Assembly: GCA_027576995.1 (NCBI GenBank)
Contig: JANBQC010000091.1
Coordinates: 1-61,902, forward strand
Direction of reading: 5' to 3'
Length of the DNA: 61,902 nucleotides
DNA from: Dimargaris cristalligena
Taxonomy: Eukaryota > Kickxellomycota > Dimargaritomycetes > Dimargaritales > Dimargaritaceae
The notes under the pieces are model-generated. The model did no database searches, was not told where the DNA came from, and saw only the letters and a list, made by a program, of their open reading frames with translations. This document shows positions 11,453 to 22,812 of the stretch, piece after piece. The stretch's first letter is position 1. Each line of letters starts with the position of its first letter. The position numbers and the translations under genes are program-made.

Positions 11453-13614
11453 ATGGACCAGAAAAAGTGGAATGCCCTTGACTCGACCAAAAAGGCCTTG
11501 TTGGTGCTCATCACCGAGTTCCTCGAGGCCAACCAGCTTCAGCTCACGGACAGTCTCCAAAAATGCATTGCCAAGGAGTCCAAGGCCTCCGGCACCACCG
11601 ACCTACTGAAGATCTACCGGGGTCACGTCGAAAGGTAGGCTATTCGATTCCTACTAGTCTAGATATCGGCGGGGAAAACGCGCTATTCTTTTGATTTAGC
11701 TCCTCCCCCTTCTCTCCATCTCCCCCGCTTACCGGGAAATTAGATAACCCATAGCCAATCAAATCATTACACCCTCTTTAACTTAATGCCCTCCTAATTA
11801 ATTATGCTTTTACTATTGATTCCATGCTTTACCTATTGGATTGTACTAGTCGCCACCAAAGTAAAGCCAGTGCACCCAAATCATCCTCCGACTCGAGCTC
11901 CAGTTCCAGCTCTGATTCTAGCTCCAGCTCAGACAGTAGTAGCAGCGGCTCCGATTCCAGCTCCAGCTCCAGCTCTAGCTCAGACTCCGATAGCGATGCC
12001 GAATCTGGGTCGGGCTCCAATAGTAGTTCGGATTCGGACTCGGATGCCGAGAAGAAGTCTGCTTCACTCAAGGCCATGGATGTTGATACCCCAGTAGTTG
12101 CCGCTGACACTAAGCAAGGCGGTGCTGCGAGCTCGTCCAGCTCCAGCTCTGATTCCAGTTCTAGCTCCAGCTCCAGTTCTGATTCTAGCTCCAGCTCCAG
12201 TTCTGATTCTAGCTCGAGTTCCAGTTCCAGTTCCAGTTCCAGTTCCAGTTCCAGTTCCAGTTCCAGCTCCAGCTCCAGCTCCAGCAGCGACTCGGATTCC
12301 GACTCCAGTTCTGATGACGAGCCCGAAGCCGCCAAACCTAAAGTCGTCGCTATCGAGGTTGAACGCACCACAGTCATCACTAAGGAAGCAGCTCGCCCCG
12401 ACTCGAGCTTTAGTTCGAGCTCCAGCTCCAGCTCCGACTCAGAAGACGCCGATGATGAATCAGACGCACCTGCCGGTGCCAAAGCCGACTCGTCTTCATC
12501 TTCTGATTCGTCCGACTCCTCGGACTCTAGCTCTGACGAGTCCGAGGCTGAGGAATCTAAGCCCGTAGCCACTAAGCCGAAATCTTCCGACTCCTCTTCG
12601 TCCTCTTCATCCTCTTCTGACTCAAGCTCCGATTCTTCTTCGTCGTCATCGTCTTCTTCTTCTGATTCGAGTTCCGACGAGTCCAGTACTGAGGTCTCGA
12701 AGCCCGCCGCTACCAAGCCCGAGTCTTCGTCTTCCTCCTCCGACTCCTCTTCCTCCGACTCCAGTTCTGACGAGGCTGAGACCCAAGATTCTAAGCCCAC
12801 CACTACCAAGGCCGAGTCTTCGTCCTCGTCCTCTTCTTCATCTTCTTCCTCGGACTCCAGCTCCGACGAGGCTGAGACCCAAGATTCTAAACCCGCCGCC
12901 ACTAAGTCCGAGTCTTCCTCTTCGGATTCCAGTTCTGACGAGAACAAGGCTCGGGACTCTAAGCCCGTCGCCGCCAAGGCCGAGTCTTCATCGTCTTCCT
13001 CCTCTTCTTCTTCCTCGGGCTCCAGCTCTGACGAGGCCGATGCCAAGGATTCTAAACCCACCGCCACTAAGTCCTCTTCCTCGTCTTCATCCTCGTCCGA
13101 GAGCGAGGCTGAAAAGGCCGAGCCCAAGGCCGTTGCCGGTGAAAAGCGCAAGCAGCCCGATTCCGACAGTGCCAAGTCGGGCTTATCCTCGTCGAGCAAT
13201 TCCGACGACAGTGACCATGATGATGAGGATGACACCGCCTCTCCTCCCCCCAAGAAGCGTCCCGTCTTTGGCCAAACTTCCCAAACTCCCCAACCCCGGG
13301 GCAGCACTACTCCCCAGAGCCAGATCAGCCACGACGCCAAAACCAAGGCCGGAGGAGCCCGGACGACCCCGGGACAGCGTTTCAGCCGCATTGACCCCAA
13401 AGACGTGGTCTTCCATGACCCCCGGCTGATGGATAACACCTTCACCAACAAGGGGGGCGCCGGCGGCTCTTATGGTGAGAAGGCCAATAATGATCTGATC
13501 GTAACCCGGGGCAAGCGTTTCACCGCCGAAAAGAACAAGAAGAAGCGTGGTGCGTACACCGGGGGCCGGATCGACTTGGACTCGCATTCGATCAAGTTCT
13601 CCTACGACGAGTAA
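11453..13614 (+). CDS. SRP40: Srp40/Nopp140-like nucleolar phosphoprotein
   Basis: Nucleolar chaperone of box C/D and H/ACA snoRNPs, also called NOLC1 in animals. Two exons, 11453-11634 and 11850-13614, join in phase (AG+T) to give 648 residues. Residues 1-60 form a LisH-like helical domain (KALLVLITEFLEANQLQL). The centre is an array of acidic serine tracts separated by Lys/Pro/Thr-rich linkers (SKPAATKSES and similar), with many SDSE-type sites suited to casein kinase 2. The C-terminus carries the conserved SRP40_C domain: FSRIDPKDVVFHDPRLMDN, then ANNDLIVTRGKRFTAEKNKKKRG and a short tail SIKFSYDE. The serine-rich part is a minisatellite in DNA terms, so its length may vary between strains. 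Confidence 0.93.
11890..13110 (+). repeat. Serine-coding low-complexity array inside SRP40
   Basis: Tandem serine codons with Asp/Glu. The first part (to about 12300) is a 6-bp style minisatellite alternating TCC with AGC or AGT. The second part (about 12490-13100) uses mostly TCT, TCC, TCG and TCA in blocks separated by linker repeats of the EAETQDSKPTTTK type. Confidence 0.85.
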
Positions 13615-14144
13615 ACTCTGCTTTATTCTATATTATTTTAGTATTTTTTTTATTTTAAAAAAATAGTTATTATTAGGCTGTGAATGATGTAGTTGGTGTG
13701 TGTGGTCTCCTCTATACACCATGCGGGGGGACCCACCAACCTTTAGCACTTCTCCATTTTTTGATCCACTTTGGCTATGATAAGCCCCCTTGATTTTTGA
13801 ATACACTGCATGCCTCTCGGATATTATATTTTTCTTATTAGGGTTTTATCGTTCCTATTTTCCATTTTATTTTATTATATTATGTAGGAGTAGCATGCTT
13901 CTCACGTAAACGCCATCTATTCATTACCTCTTCCCTTCTTTTATGCTATAAAAATGATGTTAATTTCGACTGTATTTTCTTGCGTCGACTGCCTCCAAGT
14001 GTCTGGCTAGTTAGTGCCTTGGTTAGATCGACCTGTGTCGCACCTGGCCCTAGGGAAACTATGGAAGTGTGATTTAAAAGAGTATGAAGGGGGGAGGGTA
14101 CTACCTTTGACTTATGGCTGGATTGGCGGGTAGGGTGACAGCAG
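13615..14144. other. Convergent 3' region of SRP40 and FHIT
   Basis: AT-rich 3' UTR-type sequence between two convergent genes, with T-rich stretches after the SRP40 stop that may act in polyadenylation. The open frame at 13946-14359 on the minus strand is an out-of-frame shadow of FHIT. Confidence 0.5.
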
Positions 14145-14609
14145 CTAATGGGCGGTCTCGCCGAATAGGGGCCGTAGCATATCGGCTTCGGCGGCCATTT
14201 CCTCCTCGGAGCGCGGTGGCCGTTCGGGGTTATCCACCCGGGCGACGGAACTCTTTTCCAGGTCCACATAGATATCGTCGTTATTCGTCCAATCCCCGAA
14301 GCGGCGAGGGATGATATGGACATGGACGTGGGGGACGGTCTGGCCGGCCGCGGGGCCATCCTGGACGGCCAGGGTCAGGGACTCGCCCCGGAATTGGCGT
14401 TCAATCACGCGGCCGATGGTTTGGGCACTCTGAAACAGGTCGCTCACTTCGTCCGGGGTGAGGTCGGTGAAGCGGGGCACTAGGCGATGCGGAACGACGA
14501 GGACATGGCCCGGGGCAATGGGTTTGAGATTGACCAGGCCGTACGATAGAGCCGACCGGAAAAAGACCTGGCCGGGGCGGATAGTATGGGGGCCGAAGGT
14601 AATGGTCAT
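14145..14609 (-). CDS. FHIT: FHIT-type bis(5'-adenosyl)-triphosphatase
   Basis: HIT-family hydrolase that splits Ap3A into AMP and ADP. A single exon gives 154 residues. The HIT motif is HVHVH at residues 94-98, exactly the numbering of human FHIT, with His96 the nucleophile. Other matching parts are FGPHTIRPGQVFF near the N-terminus, PGHVLVVPHRLVPRF (33-47), LAVQDGPAAGQTV (80-92) and RSEEEMAAEADMLR near the C-terminus. I chose the ATG at 14609 because homology begins there; the open frame runs further upstream (to 14861) but that extension is a threonine-rich, unconserved sequence. The gene is divergent from NUP2. Confidence 0.95.
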   Translation of the reverse strand: MTITFGPHTIRPGQVFFRSALSYGLVNLKPIAPGHVLVVPHRLVPRFTDLTPDEVSDLFQSAQTIGRVIERQFRGESLTLAVQDGPAAGQTVPHVHVHIIPRRFGDWTNNDDIYVDLEKSSVARVDNPERPPRSEEEMAAEADMLRPLFGETAH

Positions 14610-15263
14610 GACTGTGGTTGTGGTTGTGGTTATAGTTGTTGGAGCAAGTAGACGGAGGAAGTAATACGACTGGCTAACTAGGGGCATATATGGTACTTGA
14701 CCTATATAACCTGGGCTGTGTGTAACAGCGGCTCTCTTAATAAAACTGTTCGTTCGGCTGGCAATTGTAGCAAGAAGGCGCTCTCGTTCACCCAAGTTAA
14801 GTTCCCTTATTATTGGTTTGTCTATAAGAAAGTCGGACCAATCAGCCTGAGTCGCCCGCATAACTGCGCCTTGAGAGGAGGGTTAGGGCGGGGTGACTCC
14901 CCTGCCCATTCGTTACCAACTGTCCGATTCTCTCTTACCCGCCCACTGCTGGGAAAGGGGAGAGAAAGGGCGGGTTTCGCTTAGGCTTACTTATCTTCCC
15001 GCCCACCTCACTCATAAGCATGGGTTGGGCCTATTAAGTCCAAGTCTGCGGGGTTCTGTTTTTTTTACACCTCGCTCGTCTAATTGAATCGGCATTGGCA
15101 TTCTTTTTAACTTACTGTTCAGTTATTATTATTTTTGGTTAGTTTAACTCCATTTCATTAACACTATTTACTTAGGACCCAACATCCCTTTTCCTCTCGG
15201 TTGCTCAGTATTTGCCAGCATACATACTCTCCCACAAACAAATACCCTCTATCTAATCCCACC
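14610..15263. promoter_or_regulatory. Shared upstream region of FHIT and NUP2
   Basis: About 650 bp between two divergent starts, so it must hold both promoters. It contains GT-rich sequence next to FHIT and pyrimidine-rich, T-rich sequence approaching NUP2. No clear TATA box is seen. Confidence 0.5.
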
Positions 15264-18200
15264 ATGAGTAAACGCGGGGCTGAAAAATACCTGACTCAGC
15301 TCAATCAGTTCGACCACGAGGCCGACCAGGTAAGTATGCAATTGCTCTCTTCTTCGGCCCCAGCTCAACAGTAGCAGCAAGCTTCGCATCCCCCCCATTT
15401 TATCGGTATTCCAAAAGTGGATTCTATCCAACCGCCCTAGCAGAGGGGGGAAGGGGTAGTTCACAATAGGGCAGCTGAAGTGTGTCGTCGCCTGAAAGTT
15501 ACTTCCAGTGTTAGATATATAGGTATACTTATCAATAGTACCCCCCTGCCGACGTCTGCTATATTTTGATGTATTCTCGCTATTTTACAACCCAGGATGC
15601 TGAGTCGTCCAGCGCTTCGCAGGCCTCAAGAGATGACGTCTCCAAGCGAATGTAAGTGGAACTCTTAAGCCTTGCTTTTGGTATAGATCTTAGTTGTACC
15701 TGTATAATTTCTTCTGGGCCATTAATTCCGTTGGTCAAGGACCGAGATACTCCTACATTCTCAGCCTACCTTCCGGACGCCGCCTTGCTAAATCGGGACT
15801 CTTATTATTGGCATACTTCCATTATCATGCCGTCCAATTCATTCACTGATCCGGGATGATCCATTACTTAGCATCAAGGTGCCCAAATCCCGCAAGGCCT
15901 TAGCTTCCGCCAAGGTAAGAACGATTTAAAACTGTTTCTATCTCCGACTATCTCTCTCCCCAGAAACGTCAGCATCAATCTTATGGCCCAATCTTACCGG
16001 TCATTAAAAACAGGGTATTAATATGTTGCCCACTCAGCCATGTGTGTGGGTGGTATGAAGGGCACTTACTAATCGTCGCAAATATGAATACGACCATCAC
16101 CTACCTATCATCTCTATTTCCCCGGCATTCAATTCCCACCCCTTTTATAGACTGGTGGTACTGCTGCTAAACCGTCCCCTTTCTCTGGCTTCGGAGGTTT
16201 TGGGGCGCCGGCCACTGCTACTTCCGAGGCCAATTCAGCCGAATCCGAACCAGTTGAGGAATCCAAGAAGGCCAACGTTTTCAGTGGGTTTAGCTTTGGC
16301 TCGGCCGCCAATGCCCCCACCCCCCAGTCTGGCCAGTCCTTCACCTTCGGGTCGGCCGCCCCTTCAGCTGGATTTTCATTTGGTGTTGCTCAATCATTCG
16401 CGTCCTTGGCGCAGCCTACTAGCAGTAGTGTGCCTGCTTCCACTGGGGCATTTGGTGCTACGTCGTCGTTCGGGGTCTCGTCTAAGCCAACCGGCAGTGC
16501 TATTCCCACGTCCACCGGTACATTCGGTGCTTCGACGACCTTTTCTACGTTTGGGTCCTCCGCCCCGAAACTCGCTGAATCATCCACCCCAGTTGAGTCA
16601 GCAACTGCTAGTAATTCCGAAGCTAGTGGCAGTGGAGATGGGACTAGTAGCAGTGGCGGTGACAGTGCTAGTGATAGTGAAGAGGATGCCCCCCAAAGTA
16701 TTGCGCCTGCCAAATTCCAGCCTTTCCAGCCTCCTTCCAGTTCGGTGAGTGCCAGCAGCTCTTTTTCGGAATACGGTATGAAGGACGCCAAACCTATCCA
16801 GCCCTTTCAACCCCCTGGTGCGGGGCCTGCCAAATCCGTACCTGTATCTGTATCCGACTCTACTCCCGAATCGGAATCCACTCTGGCACCCACTGTTGCT
16901 TCGTCAACCACGCCGGTCCCTGCGGTCAACGAGGAGCGCCTCAAAGATTACATGCTGAACCGTCTTGGTCTGAACCAGTGCTTTAAACAGTCGTTGGAGG
17001 AGTTTTTGAAAACCGACCCCTACGTCGATCTCGAATTCAGTTTTAAGAGTTACCGGGAGCATATTGGGTCCATCCGTAAGCGATTCGCCGATGTCCTAGA
17101 AGACGCAGCGGCCACGAAGCAGTCAACTACTGCTGTGCCCGTCAAAAGTCAACCAGCTTTTTCAACTCCGGCTCCGTTTTCTGCCCCTGCTCCTGTCCCC
17201 ACTCCTGCATCCGTCCCTACTTCCCAGCCACCCGCTTCGGTTGCCTCGCCCTTCTCCTTCGATAGCAGCCGTAAACCATTCGAGAAGCCAACCGAAACTG
17301 CCCCGGCCGTACCCTTCATACCTCTTACCACCATCCCATCTTTTCAGCCGGCCACCACCACATTAAAACCCTTCGAGTCTTCGGAACCTGCTAAGCTGGT
17401 GGCGAGTCCATTTGCGTTTGGCGCAGCGAGTGTTCCGACTCCCCCACCTACATTCAGTGGCTTCGGATCGTCCACGACTTCCTTTGGAAACCCAGCCTCC
17501 GAATCCACCGATTCCAAGCCGACTACGAGCACCAGTTTCGGTGGGTTTGGACCATCGTCGACCTCCTTTGCGAAACCGGCCTACGAACCCACTGAATCCA
17601 AGCCGACTTTGGGCACCAGTTTCGGCGCGTTTGGATCATCATCGACTACTTTTGGGAAGCTCACCTCCGAAGCCACTGAATCCAAGCCGTCTGCAGGTAC
17701 TAGTTTCGGCGCGTTTGGATCATCGTCGACCTTTGGAAAATTGACCTCCGAAGCTACTGAGTCCAAGCCGGCCGCAAGCACTAGTTTCAGCAGTTTTGGG
17801 TCGACGCCTTTTTCGTTCGATAAACCGGCATCCGAGACCACGGAATCAAAGCCAGCCGTCGGTACTAAGTTTGGTGGGTTCGGATCGTCATCCACCTTTG
17901 GCGGATTTGGTGCCTCGGGGACCATGTTCGGTGGCTCGAGTGGGTTTGGACTCGGTGCCGCTGGATCGAAAAACAACGACGGGTCGGACAGCGGAAGTGA
18001 AGATGAAGAAGGTGAGGAAAACCAACACCCGGCCTACGAAGCTACGGGTGACCAGCCCGGAGCCGGGGAGGAAAACGAAGACTTATTGTACACGACCATT
18101 TGCAAAGTGTTCAAGTATGACGCCAATACCCAGATCTTCAAGGATTTGGGTAAGGGGCACCTCCGCATCAACAAGGACCGTAATACCGGCAAGGTGCGGT

Positions 18201-18409
18201 TCCTGTGCCGTCAAGCGAGTTCCGACCTGGTCACGCTGAACGTGGCGGTGTTCCCCAAGATGAAATTCAGTCGCCCGGGCGGTAAGAGGGATGTGGCCTT
18301 CGTGGCGGTAGGCGATGACAGCAAGCCGAACAAGTATTTGGTTCGGGTAGGCTCTGACGACCTGGCCGCTACTTTACAGAAGGAGATGGAGGCGGCTGCT
18401 CAGTCTTGA
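15264..18409 (+). CDS. NUP2: Nup2/Nup50 nucleoporin with FG repeats and Ran-binding domain
   Basis: Mobile nuclear-basket nucleoporin that binds importin alpha and Ran-GTP and helps recycle import complexes. Four exons, 15264-15329, 15596-15651, 15872-15914 and 16151-18409, keep phase and give 807 residues. The N-terminus KRGAEKYLTQLNQFDHEAD is the Nup50/Nup2 importin-alpha-binding type, with a basic patch (IIKVPKSRKALASAK) after it. Dozens of FG/FxF dipeptides follow, including tandem units of about 35 residues (STSFGGFGPSSTSFAKP...). Around 255-305 a conserved block reads LKDYMLNRLGLNQCF. The C-terminus (about 695-800) is a RanBD1 fold: ICKVFKYDANTQIFKDLGKG, then HLRINKDRNTGKVRFLCRQ. Confidence 0.93.
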
Positions 18410-19626
18410 GGTGCAAGAGTCGGGTGAAAAGAACGGCCGGGTGATTGAACCACCTGTTTTTGGAGGCTGGACTATCGCTCTTTCTGGTGGTCTACCAGCA
18501 TACTGACAACCAGGCTGGGGTAGTCACCGAGAATACTATGACTGCCCTTTCAGTAGTTTATAGGGGGTACCGGTTTCTTGGATATTAATTCAGATTCATA
18601 ATAGCACGGTTGATGTTAGGTATTGCCATTGTCGTTTAAAACCATGCTCAAAGAAATATACTTCTATTCGAAAAACGTTCTACTCCGCCATATCCAACCT
18701 CTTTTTTTATAATGATTATTTCCATTATCTTTAATCTATTTTCCCCATTCGCCCCCGTCCTTCCTGGGCTATAAAAGGATCCTATTTCCCATGTTAATGC
18801 GCGTTATCTTCGGTTTAATTCGCCGCTCCCCCTTCCTTTCAACCAACCCGAAAACTATATACATTGTTGACTTTTGCGGGATTAGTTGTTCCCACCTTGG
18901 CGTGCACAGGTTTGTGTATATGGAGGCCCATTTTTCCTACTCTCTTTTGGTGATTTTTATTTTTATTTTTTTGGACCGCCACTGCTTCTTACTTATGTTA
19001 TTATCATTTCAACTTTACATATATGCCATGATGATACGTTCCATATAGTATATAAACCACAACTACTTTCGTAGCCAAGCGATTAATCAAGTGCGTATGC
19101 CCATCGAATAGTGGCGGGGTTAATAGCCCAGTATACCGCCTTAAAAATGTCGAACCTTGGTCTTGCGGTAATACCCGAATCTTGAATTCGACCCCGCCGA
19201 TCAAAGGTAGTTTTGTAATGTGTAGCACAGTTTTGCCCTTTGTACACGATTTGATGTCAGTGAGGTTGGCGAACATATTTTACCGCATCGCTCTTTTCAA
19301 TCGCCAATGGCTATTACTAAGAGGCCTACTTCCAAAGGCAACTTCTTGAAAATCATCACCCGCTGCCTCCAATGTCTTACTACAGATAACGGCCAATTAA
19401 TCTATCATTTAAGGAGCCATATGCTAGTTAAACGGCGCTGGTGGTATCGTGTACCATACATTTTTCTCGGCAGGACAGGGATTAGAGTATCTATGGCGAC
19501 ACTGTTTAATTGGTTGTCACTCCGTCATGCCAATATGGGATCTTCACCAAATACACTTTCCCATGTATTATTGGGCCACTCCTCCCATTGTTACTCAGAG
19601 ACTTTTCTTTCTGACTTGAACCGGCA
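18410..19626. other. Intergenic, no supported gene
   Basis: Downstream of NUP2. A good TATA box (CTATAAAAGG) lies near 18769-18778 but no recognisable coding exon follows. A 90-codon minus frame (19276-19004) and a 128-codon plus frame (19307-19693) start with ATG but resemble no family I know; the latter runs into the repeat at 19627. Probably spacer. Confidence 0.45.
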
Positions 19627-19770
19627 TATGGGAGAAGTTCATTCAGGCTGTATAATGAAAAATCCGTTGGATGGGGCCAATATTACTGGTTAAAAGCTAT
19701 TCTCACATATATTTGCCCACACACGTATTATGTAAAACCTTATACAGCTGGTTTGAATTTCTTCCAATAT
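19627..19770. repeat. MITE-like element, copy C (diverged)
   Basis: Starts TATGGGAGAAGTTCAT and ends TTTCTTCCAATA. The interior CCAATATTACTGGTTAAAAG and CACGTATTATGTAAAACC are shared with copy D near 43.1 kb. The right end is decayed. Confidence 0.65.
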
Positions 19771-19982
19771 TCTCTGGGCTAAGCTTCGATAACTGGCCGA
19801 TAGAAAGTTATCCAGCGGGGGTTTTTCCCTGAGCAAGACAGGCTGTGGTCTCTTCACAACCTCGCTACACTTACGACCAGCTTACCTTTAAGCACCCACC
19901 TCATTCGCTGGGCCATTGTCCCCTTCGTATTAACCATACCTAGACCCCTACTGATTTCTGATAAATTCGTATTGTTGGTACC

Positions 19983-21365
19983 ATGGCCTCCCTCACAGCC
20001 CGTCACTCTTCTCCCGATACTACCACAGTCCCACCTCCCGAGCGCCTACCCGGCCGAGACCTGCTCCTATGGCTCTTCCACCCGTCCCACAGTCTGGGCC
20101 GACAAATTGTCCACTACCTTGACAATTAGGAGCAATTCCGGCTGGCGGCAACCTGTCGGGCCCTCCATTCGCTGGTCAGCTCGCACTACGAACCCATCGT
20201 ACCCGACGTCCCGAATCTGTCTCACGATTGTCGCCTGGCCCGGTTTATCCGGCGCTACCGTCCGCGGATTCGCTACCTCTCTTTTGATTTAATGGAGAGC
20301 CAAGCCCCCGATTGGTTCGACGGGGTCCCGTCCCTCTTTAACCAGGCGGCCCAGCTGTATTGCGTTGAGTTTTTCCTTAACCAACTGGCCCGGTGGCCCA
20401 AGGCGGCCAGCTGCTTGGCCAAGCTGCCACCGCCCCTCCAGAAACTGACCGTTTTCCTGGCGGCGGCTAAGGAGTGTTCCGTCCAAGACTACCAAGCCCT
20501 TGCAAAGACCTATTTTTCGGACGCCCTTTACCGTCGACTAGGCTAAGTGCGGGTACTAAAACTCAGCACGTACTCGTCGACCATCGAAACTGACCATATT
20601 CTACAGTTTCTGACCCCCTTTTCCAATCTGCAGCAACTGGAGCTGGGTATTGCCGAGCCCGATGATCGTCTCTGCCGGGCTATAGCGCATCGGTTTCCCA
20701 ATCTAACCCACCTGTCCCTCAATGCCGGGCCGTGGAATATTAGTTTGCTGTTTGGCCCCCATCCGCCCATTTTCCATCAGTTAGTATCCCTTCAACTGAG
20801 TTTTAGTCACGATCCCCACCAGTTTGAAGCCCTGTAGAGCGTAGTGACCACTGACTACTCCCATCTAACCCAGTTTGCCGTCCATTTCTCCATGAGCCAT
20901 GATCCACCCACTCTGCACCAAGTGCTGCCCCTGTGGCAATTCTTCAACCAGCCGTGGTCTAAAATCACCTCGTTAACCCTGTCCTGCAGTTCCCCACCCG
21001 ATGGCGATATGCTCCCCGAAATAAGCTCAAGCATCGTTGCAAATTTCCCGGAACCCCGGGATCTATCACTGCTCTCTTTTGCTACCCCGGCCTCGACGTA
21101 TTCGTCCATTCTATCCCAATGCTCCAAATTAGAATCGCTGATGGTAGAGGAATGCGTTTCCACCACCTTCAACGAACTGCGCCAGCTCGATTTCTATAAT
21201 GCTAACCTGTCTTTGCTGAGTTTGGATGGGCCTATATGTGACTGGGAATCCTTGGCCACCGTTATATCCCGGCTGCCCAATCTACAAGGGCTGCATGGGG
21301 ATATGGTGCCGGTTCCCCTCCGACCGCAGTTCAGAATGCAGTACCCGCACATTCAACCCACGTAA
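19983..21365 (+). pseudogene. F-box/leucine-rich-like frame with three in-frame stops
   Basis: One reading frame runs 461 codons from an ATG at 19983 to a TAA at 21363-21365, interrupted by TAG at 20127, TAA at 20544 and TAG at 20835, with no frameshift. The product would begin with an F-box-like segment (IVHYLDN, stop, EQFRLAATCRALHSLVSS) and go on with leucine-rich repeats (LQQLELGIAEPDD, FPNLTHLSLNAGP, RLPNLQGLHGD). F-box/LRR proteins select substrates for SCF ubiquitin ligases. I see no introns that would remove the stops: the intervals near them lack donors of usable length. It is most simply a recently disabled copy of an expanded family; readthrough or RNA editing cannot be excluded. 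The fragments after each stop keep protein-like codon use. Confidence 0.7.
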
Positions 21366-21938
21366 TGATGGACTACTATATCCTTTCTCATAGATTTTTG
21401 TAAATTGTATAAATTCTGAGCTATTTAGTGTACTTGGGTATTTGTGCCCATAATCATTTCCAAGCATAATGAGTTAATAAATCGACTAATACGTGTGGTT
21501 ATCATTCTATTATTTTATCGCCATAATGTTCTTACTGGCGACCCTGGGGTCTAAGAATTAAGGTCGGGAAACTCGGGAAATTGAAGGGCATATCGTATAG
21601 CGTAAAGTAGGGATCATGTGCCGATAATCCCCAATGTGGTCCCATCACTGGCTTCCCCCAAAATTCATGCTAGAGAGAATATAATGGTGAAGTAAGCGGA
21701 GGGGACTGAGGGCTTACACCAACCATTCTATCATTGAGTGGAATACTGATGAGCCCAAAAAGGGCGTTGCCGCTTTTTGGCTGCGAAAGCTACACCCAAC
21801 AAAGTCAATGGTAGAGTATATTATAGCTGGTCTTAATATATCCCAACTGTGGCCCATTGAACATGTCTAGCTCATTTCAATTCTAATTCTCATTTAACTT
21901 ATTCCATCCGCACTTCTGTCAAATATACTATACCAGCC
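21366..21938. promoter_or_regulatory. SRP14 upstream region
   Basis: Non-coding spacer between the F-box-like pseudogene and SRP14, AT-rich. No distinct promoter motif beyond AT-rich stretches is visible. Confidence 0.4.
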
Positions 21939-22812
21939 ATGTTCGTGGACAACGAAAAGGTAATGGAGACGTACCAGTATTATCGGATGACCGTTACCCA
22001 TTCCCCTCATTCCAGCTTCCATCCTTTTACCAATTTACCTATGAAGGTCTACTTAACAAACCAGGGATGCTAACGAATATTCCGACCGCCACATTTCATT
22101 GTTACCATGCCTATTACCTGCTCGATTCCGGTATGACCATAATATATAGTTTCTTACCGAATTAGCCGCGTACTTCCGCAAGGCCTCAAAAAGCGGGTCC
22201 GTTACCGTGACCTCCAAGCGATGTAAGTACCGTGCCCTTTGTGAAATAGAAATATATGTATTATCACGGGACATTACCTAATGAAAGGCTTTGAATCTAC
22301 CCGAAGACTCGTCTGGTAATAGATTCATTGGGTCAGTACAACTAACCATAAACTCCGATACCTTGTGTACGGTAGATGACGCGGCCACCCGCCACCAAAG
22401 CCCGGCCCAGCCCATTGTGGAGACCAACCTTACTATGGACCCCCACCCTACTTCCAGTGAGCCCGGCAACCCCCAGCATGACTACTTAGTACGCGCCGCA
22501 TTTAAAGGAGACAAAATAAGCACTGTGGTAAGTAATCTCGCGCGATTGGGGAATTCGCCCTACAAGTGTAGCCGTATAAGTGGGTAGTTATTATATACAT
22601 TCAAGCATGTTCAACTTAAAACATAGCCATTTAACACCGTTAAATTATGATCTACTAAATGCCGCCCATGTCTTTAGGTCACGCCTGAAGATTACACGCA
22701 ATTCCAGTCGGGATACCTTTATTTACTAAAGCTACAAATGAAGGCCCTTAAAGTCCCCAAGAAACGGAAGGCAACTGGTTCCGCCAAGAAATCTGGTTCA
22801 TCAAAAAAGTAA
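21939..22812 (+). CDS. SRP14: Signal recognition particle subunit SRP14
   Basis: Alu-domain protein of SRP, which slows translation while ribosomes are targeted to the ER. Four exons, 21939-21959, 22150-22222, 22307-22527 and 22678-22812, join in phase to give 149 residues. MFVDNEKFLTELAAYF and KASKSGSVTVTSKRY match the first strand-helix unit. LVRAAFKGDKISTVVTPEDY, then FQSGYLYLLKLQMKAL, match the conserved second half. The tail is lysine-rich (VPKKRKATGSAKK), as in other SRP14 proteins. The loop between the two halves is about 60 residues, longer than in human SRP14. Exon 1 codes for only seven residues. Its partner SRP9 or SRP21 is not in this window. Confidence 0.9.

Noticed and set aside
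11829..13451. 540-codon minus-strand frame rich in Glu-Leu repeats
   Set aside because: It is the antisense reading of the SRP40 serine array (AGC/TCC repeats read as GAG/CTG); the plus strand has conserved N- and C-terminal domains.
16155..16748. 197-codon plus frame inside NUP2
   Set aside because: Out-of-frame reading of low-complexity Ser/Pro/Phe-rich sequence; the FG-repeat frame continues in phase with the other exons.
19983..21365. Stop-codon reassignment as the reason for the broken F-box-like frame
   Set aside because: Neighbouring intact genes end in TAG (ChAP, NDUFA1, GPI15) and TAA (ceramidase, SRP40, SRP14), so both are normal stops.
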